Assembly (NCBI GenBank): GCA_021324135.1
Contig: JAJPJO010000412.1
Span: 1 to 36,388 of the forward strand
Direction of reading: 5' to 3'
Length of the DNA stretch: 36,388 nt
From: Pseudomonadota bacterium
GTDB taxonomy: Bacteria > Cyanobacteriota > Vampirovibrionia > Obscuribacterales > Obscuribacteraceae
This document shows positions 7,606-16,532 of this stretch, piece after piece (position 1 is the first letter of the stretch; each line of letters begins with the position of its first letter). The notes beneath the pieces are model-generated. The model was not told where the DNA came from and searched no databases. It saw only the letters and a list, made by a program, of their open reading frames with translations. The translations under genes were made by a program, and so were the position numbers.

Positions 7606-9165
7606 TCATTTGCCGATCTTGACGTTATCAAAAAACTTGGCGCGCGCTTCTTCTTTTGTAGCGGTGGTCATAAACAAATATTCGATTGAATCACTCATGC
7701 AAACAATAACTTTTCCAGAAGCTGGCCCTTTTTCGGTTGTGAAGCTGTATTCCCGAGCTTTCAAATTTTGAAAGAGGAACGATTTTTCCAGTTTATGGGC
7801 TCCTTGTTTCAAGACCGTGGCTGCCACTCTGTTGAGCTCGCTGTCCTGCGCAGCCGCGTCTCTGCATGGTTTTTTCAACTTGTTGAGGCCGACACAGTAA
7901 ATGCCATCTTTTGAAGAACCAACGAAAGACTTGCCAGATCCCTTTTCGTCCGAACCCTCCTTGACGGAATTCTCGGCAGGAAAACTGAACTCCAGATGAG
8001 CATCCTCCTGGCTGATTTTTGTCCAGGGCAGCTCAGGCGGGTCTTCAATTTTTATGGAATTGAAAAACTCATCGTTGCCCTTGATTTTGCCGGGGTAACC
8101 GGCCAGAAACATATAACCGTATCCAGAGGTCGCAAAGCATAAAATACGCCTGGCGTTGGTGTTGCTGGTGGCCGGAAGGAGTTGCTCTTTTCCTTTGCGA
8201 CCGTTCAGAACGATATCGTGAAGAGGATTTGTCGGTTTAGATTTTTTATCACTCAGGCTGTCAGCCAGCATGCGCATGATCTGTTCATCATTCATCATGT
8301 TAGGAGGGTATTTCAAGATGTTGACCACGTATCGTGAGTCGATGTACTCCATGTTCCAGAAGTAGCTGGTCAGACCGCTGGGATGCTTCTCGACCTTTGG
8401 CTGCATTGCTTGTGGTACACGTACGCTGAAGCGCATCCCATCAGGCTTCAACAAGTGCCAATCAGGATGCTCTGAAGTGCTGGAGTCTGAGGTTTTCGCG
8501 TCTGAACTTTTCGCATCCGAAGCCTTCATGGTCGAAGCGCGGTCGCTCAATTGAGCATCAGAGCCAGCAGATGTGGCGGCGACTGCCGGCGGGCTCTCAC
8601 TGCGCCCCACTTTTTTTGAGGGGAGCGTCGAGGTCGCTATGGGTTCAGTGCTTTCGCCGGTATTGAACGCAGCTACTTCTTGCTTAAAGCGATCGTGAAA
8701 ATCGGCGGGCACGTCCTGCGGATAGACCAATTTCGCGAGAAGATGACGCTTGCGCACGGAAGAGTACGGTGCCATTGTCAGGGTAGTGTGATAACCATCG
8801 CGTTCTTCTGATGGCAATAGATTCTTGTCTTTCTCCGTGTACTCACCTTCCTTGATAAGCAGATCGCCGAGTATGCCGCCATCGGAAGGAACTGCAACCG
8901 GGCGATTCAAATAAATGCTCATTTCTTTCTTCACTTTGAATTCGAAATGAATACCTTTGCCGCTCTTCGTTATTTTGGCTCTGGGATAATACTCCTGCAC
9001 CAGCTTTTCGATCGCATCGAATGAATAGTCTGTTGTCGTGGATAATGCTGGCTCGTTCTCAGCCAATACCGGATCCCGACCACTTATAAAGAACAGACCA
9101 GAAGCAAGCAACACAAGAGCAAGCGCATTAGCTGTCATCATTTTTGGCATCATGTTCCAATCCAC
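7606..9165 (-). CDS. Secreted protein with two PsbP/MOG1-like C-terminal repeats
   Basis: A 519-residue protein of unknown function. The N terminus has a signal-peptide-like hydrophobic core (ALALVLLASGLFFISG) ending near residue 35; the start could also be an ATG five or six codons later. Residues about 40-165 form an α/β domain. A Ser/Asp/Lys/Thr-rich linker with short repeats (KASDAKSSDAKTSDSS) covers about 185-230. The last 290 residues look like two copies of one domain: each begins with a segment of the type MRFSVRVP or LEFSFPAENS and ends with FFNSIKIED or FFDNVKIGK. That end pattern resembles PsbP/MOG1-like (DUF1795-type) folds; this is a visual match only. It ends 110 bases before dnaE's stop, with no shared function evident. 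Confidence 0.7.
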   Translation of the reverse strand: MDWNMMPKMMTANALALVLLASGLFFISGRDPVLAENEPALSTTTDYSFDAIEKLVQEYYPRAKITKSGKGIHFEFKVKKEMSIYLNRPVAVPSDGGILGDLLIKEGEYTEKDKNLLPSEERDGYHTTLTMAPYSSVRKRHLLAKLVYPQDVPADFHDRFKQEVAAFNTGESTEPIATSTLPSKKVGRSESPPAVAATSAGSDAQLSDRASTMKASDAKSSDAKTSDSSTSEHPDWHLLKPDGMRFSVRVPQAMQPKVEKHPSGLTSYFWNMEYIDSRYVVNILKYPPNMMNDEQIMRMLADSLSDKKSKPTNPLHDIVLNGRKGKEQLLPATSNTNARRILCFATSGYGYMFLAGYPGKIKGNDEFFNSIKIEDPPELPWTKISQEDAHLEFSFPAENSVKEGSDEKGSGKSFVGSSKDGIYCVGLNKLKKPCRDAAAQDSELNRVAATVLKQGAHKLEKSFLFQNLKAREYSFTTEKGPASGKVIVCMSDSIEYLFMTTATKEEARAKFFDNVKIGK

Positions 9166-9274
9166 CTGGCTGACCTCTCACCTGCTTGCCTCGCATGCTC
9201 GCTTCTTAATCCTGCCACGGAAATCAGCCAAGCAAAAGATTAGTAAAGCCCGGATAGCGTCCGCCCCCGATCGA

Positions 9275-12200
9275 TCAGGCACGCACCCGGCTCGCTAATA
9301 CCTTGAGCGAGCCATTGAAATTAGACTTGATGTCCGTCACCAATTCCGGCGATGCTGTAACCCAAAACTGGGCACCGACTAAAATCACCTTGTTCTGCTT
9401 GCCGAGATGGAAGTGAAGCATGACCGGGTCTTCGCCTTTGTGGGCAATTAATATGTCCTTCAGCTTGTGCATCTCAGCGAAGCTCGGCTGGCTGTCAATC
9501 CAAACATCAACCATCGAAGCATCGCTTATGCGCCGAATTGATGAGGCAGTGAAACTGAAGTTGTCCTCGAATTTTTTCACCTTTCCCTTAATAAGCAAGA
9601 GTGACTGAGGTTGCAGCACGTCGCCTTCCAGTTTGTCCAATAAATCGCTGTACAAAACCACTTCGCATTTCGAGGACAAATCTTCCATTTGAATGATGCC
9701 TAATAGTTTGTTTTGCTTCGTCAGTTTCTTCTCTATGCTGTTTGCCAGTCCTCCGATTATGGCATTGGAGCCATCCGGCATTTCTCTCAGGTCCTTGATT
9801 GGATGAGTGGTGAGGAACTTGAGTCTGTTGGCGACGCGTTTGAGTGGATGACTGGTGACGTAAAATCCGAGGAGCTCGTGCTCCATCACCTGCATCTCCG
9901 CTTCTGAAAATTCCGATCCATCGCCTTTGAGCGGTTGATCAAGCTTAATGCCGCCATCACCATTGCCGGCGAACGAGAAAAGGCTCATCTGCCCGGAGGC
10001 TTCTGCAGACTGGCGCCGGCTGGCAGTCTCAACAAGACTATCGAGATTCTCCAGAGCTTGCTTGCGGCTGACATTAAGGCTCAAGCAGGCGCCGCTTTTG
10101 ATCAAAGCTTCAAGAGTGCGTTTGTTTACCGTCTTCAGATCGATTCGTGAAATGAAATCCTGGATCGAATTGAATTGCCCGCCGCGCTCTCTTTGTCGAA
10201 CAATTTCCTCGACTGCCGCCTCGCCCACATTTTTGACGGCCGACATACCGAACCTGATGTTTTTTCCATCAGCGGTGAAATCTCTTCCCGATACATTCAC
10301 ATCCGGCGGCAGAATATCTATATCGATTGATTGGCACTCGGCAATGTAGCCTTGCACTTTATCCTGCTCGCCGGCTACAGAGGACATGAGAGCCGTCATG
10401 TACTCAACCGGATAATGGGTTTTCAAAAACGCCGTTTGATAGGTGAGCATGGCGTAAGCCTGGCTGTGAGACTTGTTGAAGCAATATTCAGCGAATTGCA
10501 GCATGGTCTCGAAAAGTTTTTCGGCGATATCTTTGTTGATGCCGTTAGCAGCGCAGCCGCCGATGAAAATATTGCGGTGCTTTTCCATTTCCTCGGGCTT
10601 CTTTTTGCCCATGGCGCGCCGGAGCAAGTCGGCTTGCCCGAGGCTGTAGCCCCCGAGCCTCTGCGCAATCTGCATGACTTGCTCCTGGTAGACTATTTGC
10701 CCGTAGGTGTCTTTCAATATCGGCTCGAGCTCAGGCGTGTCATATGTGATCTTGCTGCGCCCGTGCTTACAATCGATGAATTTCTCGATCATGCCGCTAT
10801 CGAGAGGACCGGGGCGATAAAGAGCGATCAGAGCCGATATGTCTTCCATGTTGGAAGGCTTCATGTCCCTCGCCACCTGACGCATGCCGGCGGATGTTTC
10901 CAGCTGGAATATGCCTGATAGATCGCCGTTGCTTATTGTCTGGAAGGTCTTCTCATCATCGAGCGGAATCTGATCAGGATCGATCTTGATACCGCGGGTG
11001 GTTGCAATGATCTTCACAGCCTTGTCGATCATAGTCAGGTTGCGCAGACCAAGAAAGTCCATTTTGACCAGGCCGACGTAGGCAAGATCTTCCATGTAGT
11101 ATTGCGAGATCACCGTTCCGTCGTTGTTTCTTTGCACCGGAACGAGCTCTTCAAGCGGCACATCCGAGATCACCACGCCGGCGGCATGCATACCGAATGT
11201 TTTGTTGACACCCTCGAGTTTCTGGGCCAGGTCGATTACTTCTTTGGCTTCATCACTGGTTGTGTATGTCTTTTTGAATTCGGGGTGCTCGACCAGCATG
11301 TCCTTAAGCGGCGTCGGCTTTCCCCGGACGACCGGCACCATTTTGGCAAGCTTGGTCGACTCGGCGAACGGATATTCAAGCACGCGCGCCACATCCTTAA
11401 TCACAGCCTTACTGGTCATGCGGTTGAATGTGATGATTTGCGCCACTCGATCGATTCCGTACTTCGCTGAGACATAACGAATAATCTCGTCACGCCGCTC
11501 GATGCAAAAGTCCATATCGATATCGGGCATGGACTCCCGCTCCGGATTGAGAAAGCGTTCGAAGAGGAGATTGTATTTGATCGGGTCGATATTGGTGATG
11601 CCGAGTGCGTAGGCGACCAGGCTGCCTGCCGCTGATCCGCGCCCGGGCCCGACCGGAATTTGATTGTCGCGGGCGAAGCGCGTGAAATCAGAAACAATCA
11701 AAAAATACGAGGCGAATCGCTTGTTCTCGATTACCTCCAGCTCCATCCTGGCGCGATCTTCATACTCTTTTGGAATCGTACCGTCGAGATGTTTTTTGAT
11801 GCCGTCGAAAACGAGCATGTTGAGATAGCTTTCGGCGGTGTGTCCGGAGGGGACATCGACAACCGGTAAGCGAGGCTCGCCTGCCAGCTTGATCGGCTCG
11901 ACCTTGTCGGCAATTTCGAGCGTGCTTCTGATCGACTCTTCGATATATTCGGTGTCGAGATGATCGCGGAAGAGATAGGACATCTCGTCGCCGTTTTTGA
12001 TGTATTCCCAGCCGGTGAACTTCATCCGGTTTTCATCGGTAACCACCTTGCCCATCTGGATGCACAGCAAGCAATCATGGGCTCTGGCGTCTTCTCGATT
12101 GGTGAAGTGGGAGTCGTTGGTGCAGCACAGCTTTATGCCAAGCTCGCGCGAGATCCTCAGCAATTGCTTGTTGACTTTGCGATCCTCCCATACGCCGTGA

Positions 12201-12730
12201 TCCTGCACCTCGATGTAATAGTCCTCGCCCAGTACTTCTTTGAACCAGGCAGCGGAGGCTTTGGCCTCTTCGTACTTATCTTTGAGCAAGTATTGAGAGA
12301 GCTCCGCACCAAGACAGCCGGAGAGGACGATAAGCCCTTCCTTGAACTCAGCCAGCATCTCTTTGTTGATGCGCGGCTTGTAATAATAGCCGTTGAGGTG
12401 CGCTCGCGAGATCAGGCGAACAAGATTTTGATAGCCGGTTTTGTTCCGGGCCAGAATCGTCAGGTGATAGAGACTTTGTTTCGACTTCTTATCAGTGATA
12501 TCACCGTCGATTATGTAAGCCTCATAGCCGACAATCGGCTTGACGCCGCCAATTTCGTGGCAGGCCTTGGTCAACTCCACCGCACCGTACATGACACCAT
12601 GATCGGTAATCGCGACAGCCGGCATGTTTTCCGCTTTCGCTTTTTTCACCAGATCCTTGATCATGGTGGCGCCATCAAGCAGGCTGTACTCAGTATGCAG
12701 ATGTAGGGGAACGTAGGGTCGCGGGCTCAT
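9275..12730 (-). CDS. dnaE: DNA polymerase III α subunit
   Basis: The 1151-residue replicative polymerase subunit, full length for DnaE1. Residues 1-280 are the PHP domain (LHLHTEYSLLDG, ITDHG). The palm carries GPGRGSAAGSLVAYALGI and the catalytic PDIDMDF at about 402-408, then LVKMDFLGLRNLT with the third carboxylate. Helix-hairpin-helix and OB-fold regions follow (an SIEKKLTKQNKLLGIIQMED-like β-barrel near 1000). GGAGG lies eight bases before the ATG, which fixes the start. In many photosynthetic Cyanobacteria this gene is split by an intein; here it is continuous. The sequence style is otherwise close to cyanobacterial DnaE. It makes DNA at the replication fork together with the clamp and clamp loader, which are not in this window. 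Confidence 0.98.
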   Translation of the reverse strand: MSPRPYVPLHLHTEYSLLDGATMIKDLVKKAKAENMPAVAITDHGVMYGAVELTKACHEIGGVKPIVGYEAYIIDGDITDKKSKQSLYHLTILARNKTGYQNLVRLISRAHLNGYYYKPRINKEMLAEFKEGLIVLSGCLGAELSQYLLKDKYEEAKASAAWFKEVLGEDYYIEVQDHGVWEDRKVNKQLLRISRELGIKLCCTNDSHFTNREDARAHDCLLCIQMGKVVTDENRMKFTGWEYIKNGDEMSYLFRDHLDTEYIEESIRSTLEIADKVEPIKLAGEPRLPVVDVPSGHTAESYLNMLVFDGIKKHLDGTIPKEYEDRARMELEVIENKRFASYFLIVSDFTRFARDNQIPVGPGRGSAAGSLVAYALGITNIDPIKYNLLFERFLNPERESMPDIDMDFCIERRDEIIRYVSAKYGIDRVAQIITFNRMTSKAVIKDVARVLEYPFAESTKLAKMVPVVRGKPTPLKDMLVEHPEFKKTYTTSDEAKEVIDLAQKLEGVNKTFGMHAAGVVISDVPLEELVPVQRNNDGTVISQYYMEDLAYVGLVKMDFLGLRNLTMIDKAVKIIATTRGIKIDPDQIPLDDEKTFQTISNGDLSGIFQLETSAGMRQVARDMKPSNMEDISALIALYRPGPLDSGMIEKFIDCKHGRSKITYDTPELEPILKDTYGQIVYQEQVMQIAQRLGGYSLGQADLLRRAMGKKKPEEMEKHRNIFIGGCAANGINKDIAEKLFETMLQFAEYCFNKSHSQAYAMLTYQTAFLKTHYPVEYMTALMSSVAGEQDKVQGYIAECQSIDIDILPPDVNVSGRDFTADGKNIRFGMSAVKNVGEAAVEEIVRQRERGGQFNSIQDFISRIDLKTVNKRTLEALIKSGACLSLNVSRKQALENLDSLVETASRRQSAEASGQMSLFSFAGNGDGGIKLDQPLKGDGSEFSEAEMQVMEHELLGFYVTSHPLKRVANRLKFLTTHPIKDLREMPDGSNAIIGGLANSIEKKLTKQNKLLGIIQMEDLSSKCEVVLYSDLLDKLEGDVLQPQSLLLIKGKVKKFEDNFSFTASSIRRISDASMVDVWIDSQPSFAEMHKLKDILIAHKGEDPVMLHFHLGKQNKVILVGAQFWVTASPELVTDIKSNFNGSLKVLASRVRA

Positions 12731-13122
12731 GTTCTTCCTCCAAACAGCCGCGCATCAGCCATATACGCGTTCAATTTGAGAACGCATAAAAATGTCCGCT
12801 CCGCCTGTGGTGGCGAATGCCAAGATCGGCATCACAGCCCTAAGCAGGCATACAGCACGTCTGCATCAACTATTATTGTCGCATGGAACCGACTGCTCTA
12901 CACCTTAGATTGACAATACCTGAGCGCCAAAAAAATGTCCGTTCGATTCAAGTTGAGTATTGGTTGAATATGCGACCAGCCATACGCCAACCGATCACCA
13001 TGCATTTGTATGGTACCACAAGATTTCAAAATCGCAAGTCGTCATTTATGTACTAAGACCTGCCTCGAAACGAAGCAGGCCGAAAGAAACGATCGGGGGG
13101 AACCCAATTTTGGCTGAAAACT
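12731..13122. other. Intergenic region upstream of dnaE
   Basis: No gene is seen. It holds a near-exact 14-base direct repeat, AAAAATGTCCG[C/T]TC, at 12788-12801 and 12931-12944, and a hairpin at 13059-13079 (CCTGC stem, TCG/CGA inner pairs, AAA loop). The hairpin follows the 71-residue gene on the minus strand but has only TCTTA after it, so it would be a weak terminator. No clear promoter for dnaE could be placed. Confidence 0.4.
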
Positions 13123-13338
13123 TTAAAAAACCAGTTCGCGCAGGTGCGGAATCATGCGCGAACGACGAGTTCTGCGTCGTGCCACAGGATTGCGGTGCTT
13201 GGCCTTGGCGCCTTCGGATCTGGCTTGCTCGGCGCGGATCGCGGCAGTCACTTCTTCTTGCTCCAAAGTGGCAATGGCTTGTCTAAACCACATTCTGAGG
13301 CATTGACGTTCTTCATCAGTAATAACTTCTTTGATCAT
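13123..13338 (-). CDS. Small basic protein, 71 aa
   Basis: Not recognised. AAAGGAG lies about ten bases before the ATG, better than expected by chance, and supports translation. The first 40 residues look like an amphipathic helix or two (EVITDEERQCLRMWFRQAIATLEQEE), followed by an Arg-rich tail (NPVARRRTRRSRMIPHL) that could bind nucleic acid or acidic partners. No signal peptide. It stands alone, with about 370 bases of non-coding DNA on each side. It may be a small regulatory or nucleoid-associated protein; that is a guess from charge alone. Confidence 0.5.
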   Translation of the reverse strand: MIKEVITDEERQCLRMWFRQAIATLEQEEVTAAIRAEQARSEGAKAKHRNPVARRRTRRSRMIPHLRELVF

Positions 13339-13706
13339 GTCGTCGGCTCTCCTTTCCCGTTGTAACCTGCCTGATCTTGTAACGCGACGGTTGGCAAGAC
13401 ATCAGTTAACGCGTTCGCTCATAAAGAAGCGCCTGATCGCAATGCAAACGAGGCTGTGCTTCGAGCGAAAGCCATTGATCCCACTTTCTCACTGAATCAG
13501 CGAACTGCCAGTGGCGGGGATCGCAAATGCACCCCTCGTGAGAGTCACATAGAAGATTCTATTTGCTTCTCAAGGGGGCTCAATACTTGACAACCTGGAA
13601 TCCTGATTAGCTTTGCCTAATCATAATTGTGATCTTCAAAAGCCTGATGTATCGGGCATCTTAAGCCCACCTCTTGCAAAGAAAAGATTGCTCATTTTTG
13701 ACAAAA
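13339..13706. other. Intergenic region with an exact dyad
   Basis: No gene is seen in 368 bases. TGATTAG (13604-13610) and CTAATCA (13617-13623) form a perfect dyad with a six-base centre, 12 bases after a consensus-like TTGACA at 13587-13592. No good -10 follows at the normal spacing, and no plus-strand gene lies downstream. The right part is the 3' side of the minus-strand membrane protein gene. Confidence 0.35.
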
Positions 13707-14597
13707 TCAGTTTTTGCTAATCAGACGCTTTGCCGGCAGCTTCTTTGCAAAGAGCCAATTCATGCCGATGAATATGCCGGGAACAGCCAGCAATGGAAAC
13801 CAAGCCAAGAATACAAGCGGCAGTCCGGTTATAGTGCACAGCCAACCGGCACAGACCGGATGCTCTTTGAGAAAGGAAAGACGAGTCGGCGGAATATGCC
13901 CCTGAGCGGCGCTCGCCAGGTGCGCTGCCGCATCGTGCTTGTACGATCCGGGCTGGCTGGGCAGCGTCTGGGAGGCATCCACGGCGGTCTCGGCAATGAT
14001 CACGTTTGCCGTTTCGCTCTTCGGCGCAATGCCACCAGATGCGATGCGGCTATTCGAGCGAAACAAACCTCTAAGCGACAAGTAGAATCCAAGCAGGCAC
14101 AGGGCCAAGCCGGTACTCTTGATCAGTTCCGACTCGAGCGAGCCCAGGCGGAATATCCCCAGGGCAAGCCTTTCACAAAGCACCGAGCAGTTCACATACA
14201 AAATCAAGTAGCCGACCGCTATAAGCCACCTGGTTCTCGACCCCATGCTGAACCTCCACCAGGTTCTCTTCTTCGGACCGCCCGCCAGGCTTTGCTCAAT
14301 TTGCGGCACGGTGATCGGGGGCTCATCGTCGGCTTCGAGCGAGCCGTTGTCGTCATGCCCCGCCTGCATATCATCCAATATCGCCGCCGCCTGCGCCTCA
14401 GCCCGCAATCGAGACAGCCGGGCGCCGGCCAGGGCAGCGGCGCAAACTGCCGACGTGTATAAGACCAGCTCCTGCCAGCTCAATATCAGTTCGGCAACCT
14501 GCTTGCGCACACCAAGAATTGGCACCAAAAGCAGTATCACGCAAGCCAGCAATCCGAGAAAGGCACCTCCGGTGGTGGCTTTTATCCGAGATTTCAT
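13707..14597 (-). CDS. Multi-pass membrane protein of unknown function
   Basis: A 296-residue protein with about six hydrophobic segments: two near the N terminus (AFLGLLACVILLLVPILGV and ELVLYTSAVCAAALAGARL), two in the middle (WLIAVGYLILYVNCSVL and STGLALCLLGFYLSLRGLF) and a pair near the C terminus (HPVCAGWLCTITGLPLVFLA and FPLLAVPGIFIGMNWLFA). A cytoplasmic-looking loop rich in acidic residues lies at about 70-105 and a soluble loop at about 180-235. The HPVCAGW...W pattern in the last pair recalls membrane methyltransferase-like families, but weakly. GGAAG eight bases before the ATG supports the start. It follows ruvA by 47 bases on the same strand and may share its transcript. Confidence 0.65.
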   Translation of the reverse strand: MKSRIKATTGGAFLGLLACVILLLVPILGVRKQVAELILSWQELVLYTSAVCAAALAGARLSRLRAEAQAAAILDDMQAGHDDNGSLEADDEPPITVPQIEQSLAGGPKKRTWWRFSMGSRTRWLIAVGYLILYVNCSVLCERLALGIFRLGSLESELIKSTGLALCLLGFYLSLRGLFRSNSRIASGGIAPKSETANVIIAETAVDASQTLPSQPGSYKHDAAAHLASAAQGHIPPTRLSFLKEHPVCAGWLCTITGLPLVFLAWFPLLAVPGIFIGMNWLFAKKLPAKRLISKN

Positions 14598-14644
14598 AAT
14601 CGCACTTCCGGCATGTATGTCCTGCGAGCTGGCCTTCCACCCAA

Positions 14645-15274
14645 CTACGAAACAGCAGATGCGCCCAGGACCTTCAAGCTGAATCTCACCAAGCTTTCGA
14701 CATCCTGGCTCAAGTCGGCGTCACCCTGCGCCTTGCGAAGCGCCATGCTGATCTCAGTTCCAGTATAGCCAAGACCGCCCAGTATTGCCCGCACTTCCTC
14801 TTGCACATCACCTGCCACATTGACGGGCTCTTGTTTTGCGCCGAGCCGGGCGGCGAACTCCTCAATCTTGCCCGGCAATTCCAGAACTATACGCTGGGCC
14901 ACTTTCGGTCCCACTCCAGGCGCCTGGCTAATCGTTTTTACATCTTCCTCGAGAATGGCATCGACCACCAATTTAACGCCCAGGCTTCCGACAATCTGCA
15001 AGGCCAGCTTGGGTCCGATGCCGCTTACCGTTTGCAGGATTTGAAACAACTGGCGCTCGTCGGCTGTCTCGAACCCAAAGATTGTCATCTCCGTTTCTCT
15101 CACAGCCAGGAATGTATGAACGATGACTTCATCACCGGCTTTCCCGAGGCTCAGCAAGCTGCGGCTGGCCATCCAGATTTCAAAGCCCACACCCGAGACA
15201 TCCAGCACAAGACGGCTAAGCGAGCCGTTCGACAAATCCTTGCTCTGCACGACGCCTTTGAGAAATGCAAACAT
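14645..15274 (-). CDS. ruvA: Holliday junction branch migration subunit RuvA
   Basis: A 209-residue protein of the usual RuvA length. The N-terminal OB-fold domain is at 1-65 (FAFLKGVVQSKD...FLAVRETEMTIFGF). Two helix-hairpin-helix motifs follow: LQTVSGIGPKLALQIV and ISQAPGVGPKVAQRIVLELP, which hold the junction's DNA backbone. A linker rich in Ala and Glu leads to the C-terminal three-helix domain (EVRAILGGLGYTGTEISMAL) that contacts RuvB. RuvA tetramers clamp a Holliday junction while RuvB drives branch migration and RuvC cuts. Neither ruvB nor ruvC is adjacent here. GAGGCGG before the ATG supports the start. Confidence 0.97.
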   Translation of the reverse strand: MFAFLKGVVQSKDLSNGSLSRLVLDVSGVGFEIWMASRSLLSLGKAGDEVIVHTFLAVRETEMTIFGFETADERQLFQILQTVSGIGPKLALQIVGSLGVKLVVDAILEEDVKTISQAPGVGPKVAQRIVLELPGKIEEFAARLGAKQEPVNVAGDVQEEVRAILGGLGYTGTEISMALRKAQGDADLSQDVESLVRFSLKVLGASAVS

Positions 15275-15416
15275 GAGCCGCCTCGAAATTTCCGTTCAAT
15301 CCAAATGACTAGCATCAAGCATAAGCCGTCTTGAGACAAACGATAATTAGAAAGCATGAATCAGTGGCAGCGCTCAAAAGGAAGCGCTGAAATCGATTAA
15401 TTCAAGTTTGAAAATA

Positions 15417-15490
15417 TCGGGGCGAGAGGATTTGAACCTCCGGCCTTCCGCACCCGAAACGGACGCGCTACCAAGCTGCGCTACGCCCCG
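15417..15490 (-). tRNA. tRNA-Pro (anticodon CGG)
   Basis: A complete 74-base cloverleaf on the minus strand. The acceptor arm CGGGGCG pairs with CGCCCCG, with discriminator A. The D arm is GCGC-AGCTTGGTA-GCGC. The anticodon stem TCCGT/GCGGA holds the loop TTCGGGT, giving anticodon CGG, which reads CCG proline codons. The T arm carries GGTTCAAAT. CCA is not encoded. The bases after it (ATATTTTC) may help end the transcript. No integrase or attachment repeat is seen beside it. Confidence 0.96.
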
Positions 15491-15590
15491 ACGGCGTTCA
15501 TAACCGATGCCTTGGCTACCGGATACGCTAAAGAGTATTGTCACACAGCCGGGCAGTTCGCGCCACAGACCTTAAGGCGGAATTCACATA

Positions 15591-16508
15591 TCACTCGGCC
15601 ATCAGGCTGCGATTGCCGCCTTCTTTATGAGCATGCTCGACGGCGGCGCGGGCGTGCGAAAGGAGCACTTTGCCGTCATCATCCATATGGGGAGCGAACT
15701 GGCAAATGCCGACGCCCACGGTGAGGTTGAGTATGTCGTTGCCGGCTTTGAAGGTGGCGTCTTGAATCGAAATTCTCAGCCTCTCCGCCACCTCGATGGC
15801 GCCATCGCGTGGAGTGACAGTCAGCGCCAGGGTGAACTCGAAGGAGCCCGAGCGCACAACGATGTCGGAATCGCGCATCTGCCTTTTGATGTTGTCGCCC
15901 AATTGCGCCACCACCTCATCAATGGTGCTCTGTGAGTAATGCTTGGCCAGATCTTTGTGATTGTCGACTTCTAAAACGACGACGCTGAGCGGCACACCAT
16001 AACGGCGCGCCTGTTTGATTCCGAGCTTGAGAAACTCCGTCAGATAGCGAGTGCTGCGCAAGTCGGTCGAGCTGTCCGTCAGGGACAATTCTCGTATTTG
16101 CAGCTCTTTCTTACGCAATTCATCACGCAGAGCTTTCTCGCGCAACACGCTCTTGACGCGGGCCAGAAGCTCTGCCGGTTGCACAGGCTTGAAAATGATG
16201 TCTTCATTTTCCGGCTCCTCGCCTACCACATCGGGCACCGGCTCATCCTTGGCGCCCAAAAAAATGATTGGAATGTGGCTGGTTTTGTCTTCCTTTTTCA
16301 AACGCTGATAAACAGCCATGCCGCCCATCAAAGGCATGTTCAAATCAAGAATGATGATGTCGGGCGTGCGCACTTTGCAAGCGGCGATTGCCTTGAACCC
16401 GTCATTGGCCGCGTCGACCGAATAGCCGGCATTTTTGAGAACTTCCGACAAAAGCAAAGTGTTTTGCTGCTCGTCGTCGACTACAAGGATTTTCTGGCCC
16501 GTCTTCAC
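15591..16508 (-). CDS. Response regulator with degenerate GGDEF domain
   Basis: A 305-residue cytoplasmic protein. The receiver domain (1-122) keeps the acidic pocket D11-D12, the phospho-acceptor D55 (ILDLNMP) and K107 (FKP), so phosphorylation looks possible, though the conserved Thr/Ser position reads LGA. A helical linker (EKALRDELRKKELQIREL) joins it to a GGDEF-fold domain (about 140-305). The signature is changed: RSGSFEF (219-225) replaces RxGGDEF, so two of five signature residues differ, including the metal-binding Asp. The substrate loop is also atypical (TDLRSTRYL). It is probably not an active diguanylate cyclase and may act as a phosphorylation-controlled binding or dimer module. 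No histidine kinase is adjacent. An exact direct repeat lies just upstream. Confidence 0.88.
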   Translation of the reverse strand: MKTGQKILVVDDEQQNTLLLSEVLKNAGYSVDAANDGFKAIAACKVRTPDIIILDLNMPLMGGMAVYQRLKKEDKTSHIPIIFLGAKDEPVPDVVGEEPENEDIIFKPVQPAELLARVKSVLREKALRDELRKKELQIRELSLTDSSTDLRSTRYLTEFLKLGIKQARRYGVPLSVVVLEVDNHKDLAKHYSQSTIDEVVAQLGDNIKRQMRDSDIVVRSGSFEFTLALTVTPRDGAIEVAERLRISIQDATFKAGNDILNLTVGVGICQFAPHMDDDGKVLLSHARAAVEHAHKEGGNRSLMAE

Positions 16509-16532
16509 TGTTCGGTTAACTTTCTGGTACGT

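Noticed and set aside
8465..8530. Tandem repeat as a mobile or CRISPR element
   Set aside because: It is a short in-frame codon-level repeat encoding a Ser/Asp/Lys linker inside the secreted protein.
11960..12706. Plus-strand frame of 248 residues opposite dnaE
   Set aside because: It is fully inside dnaE on the other strand and has no ribosome binding site or domain.
15417..15490. Genomic island attachment site at tRNA-Pro
   Set aside because: No integrase, no repeated tRNA end and no change in gene style is seen nearby.
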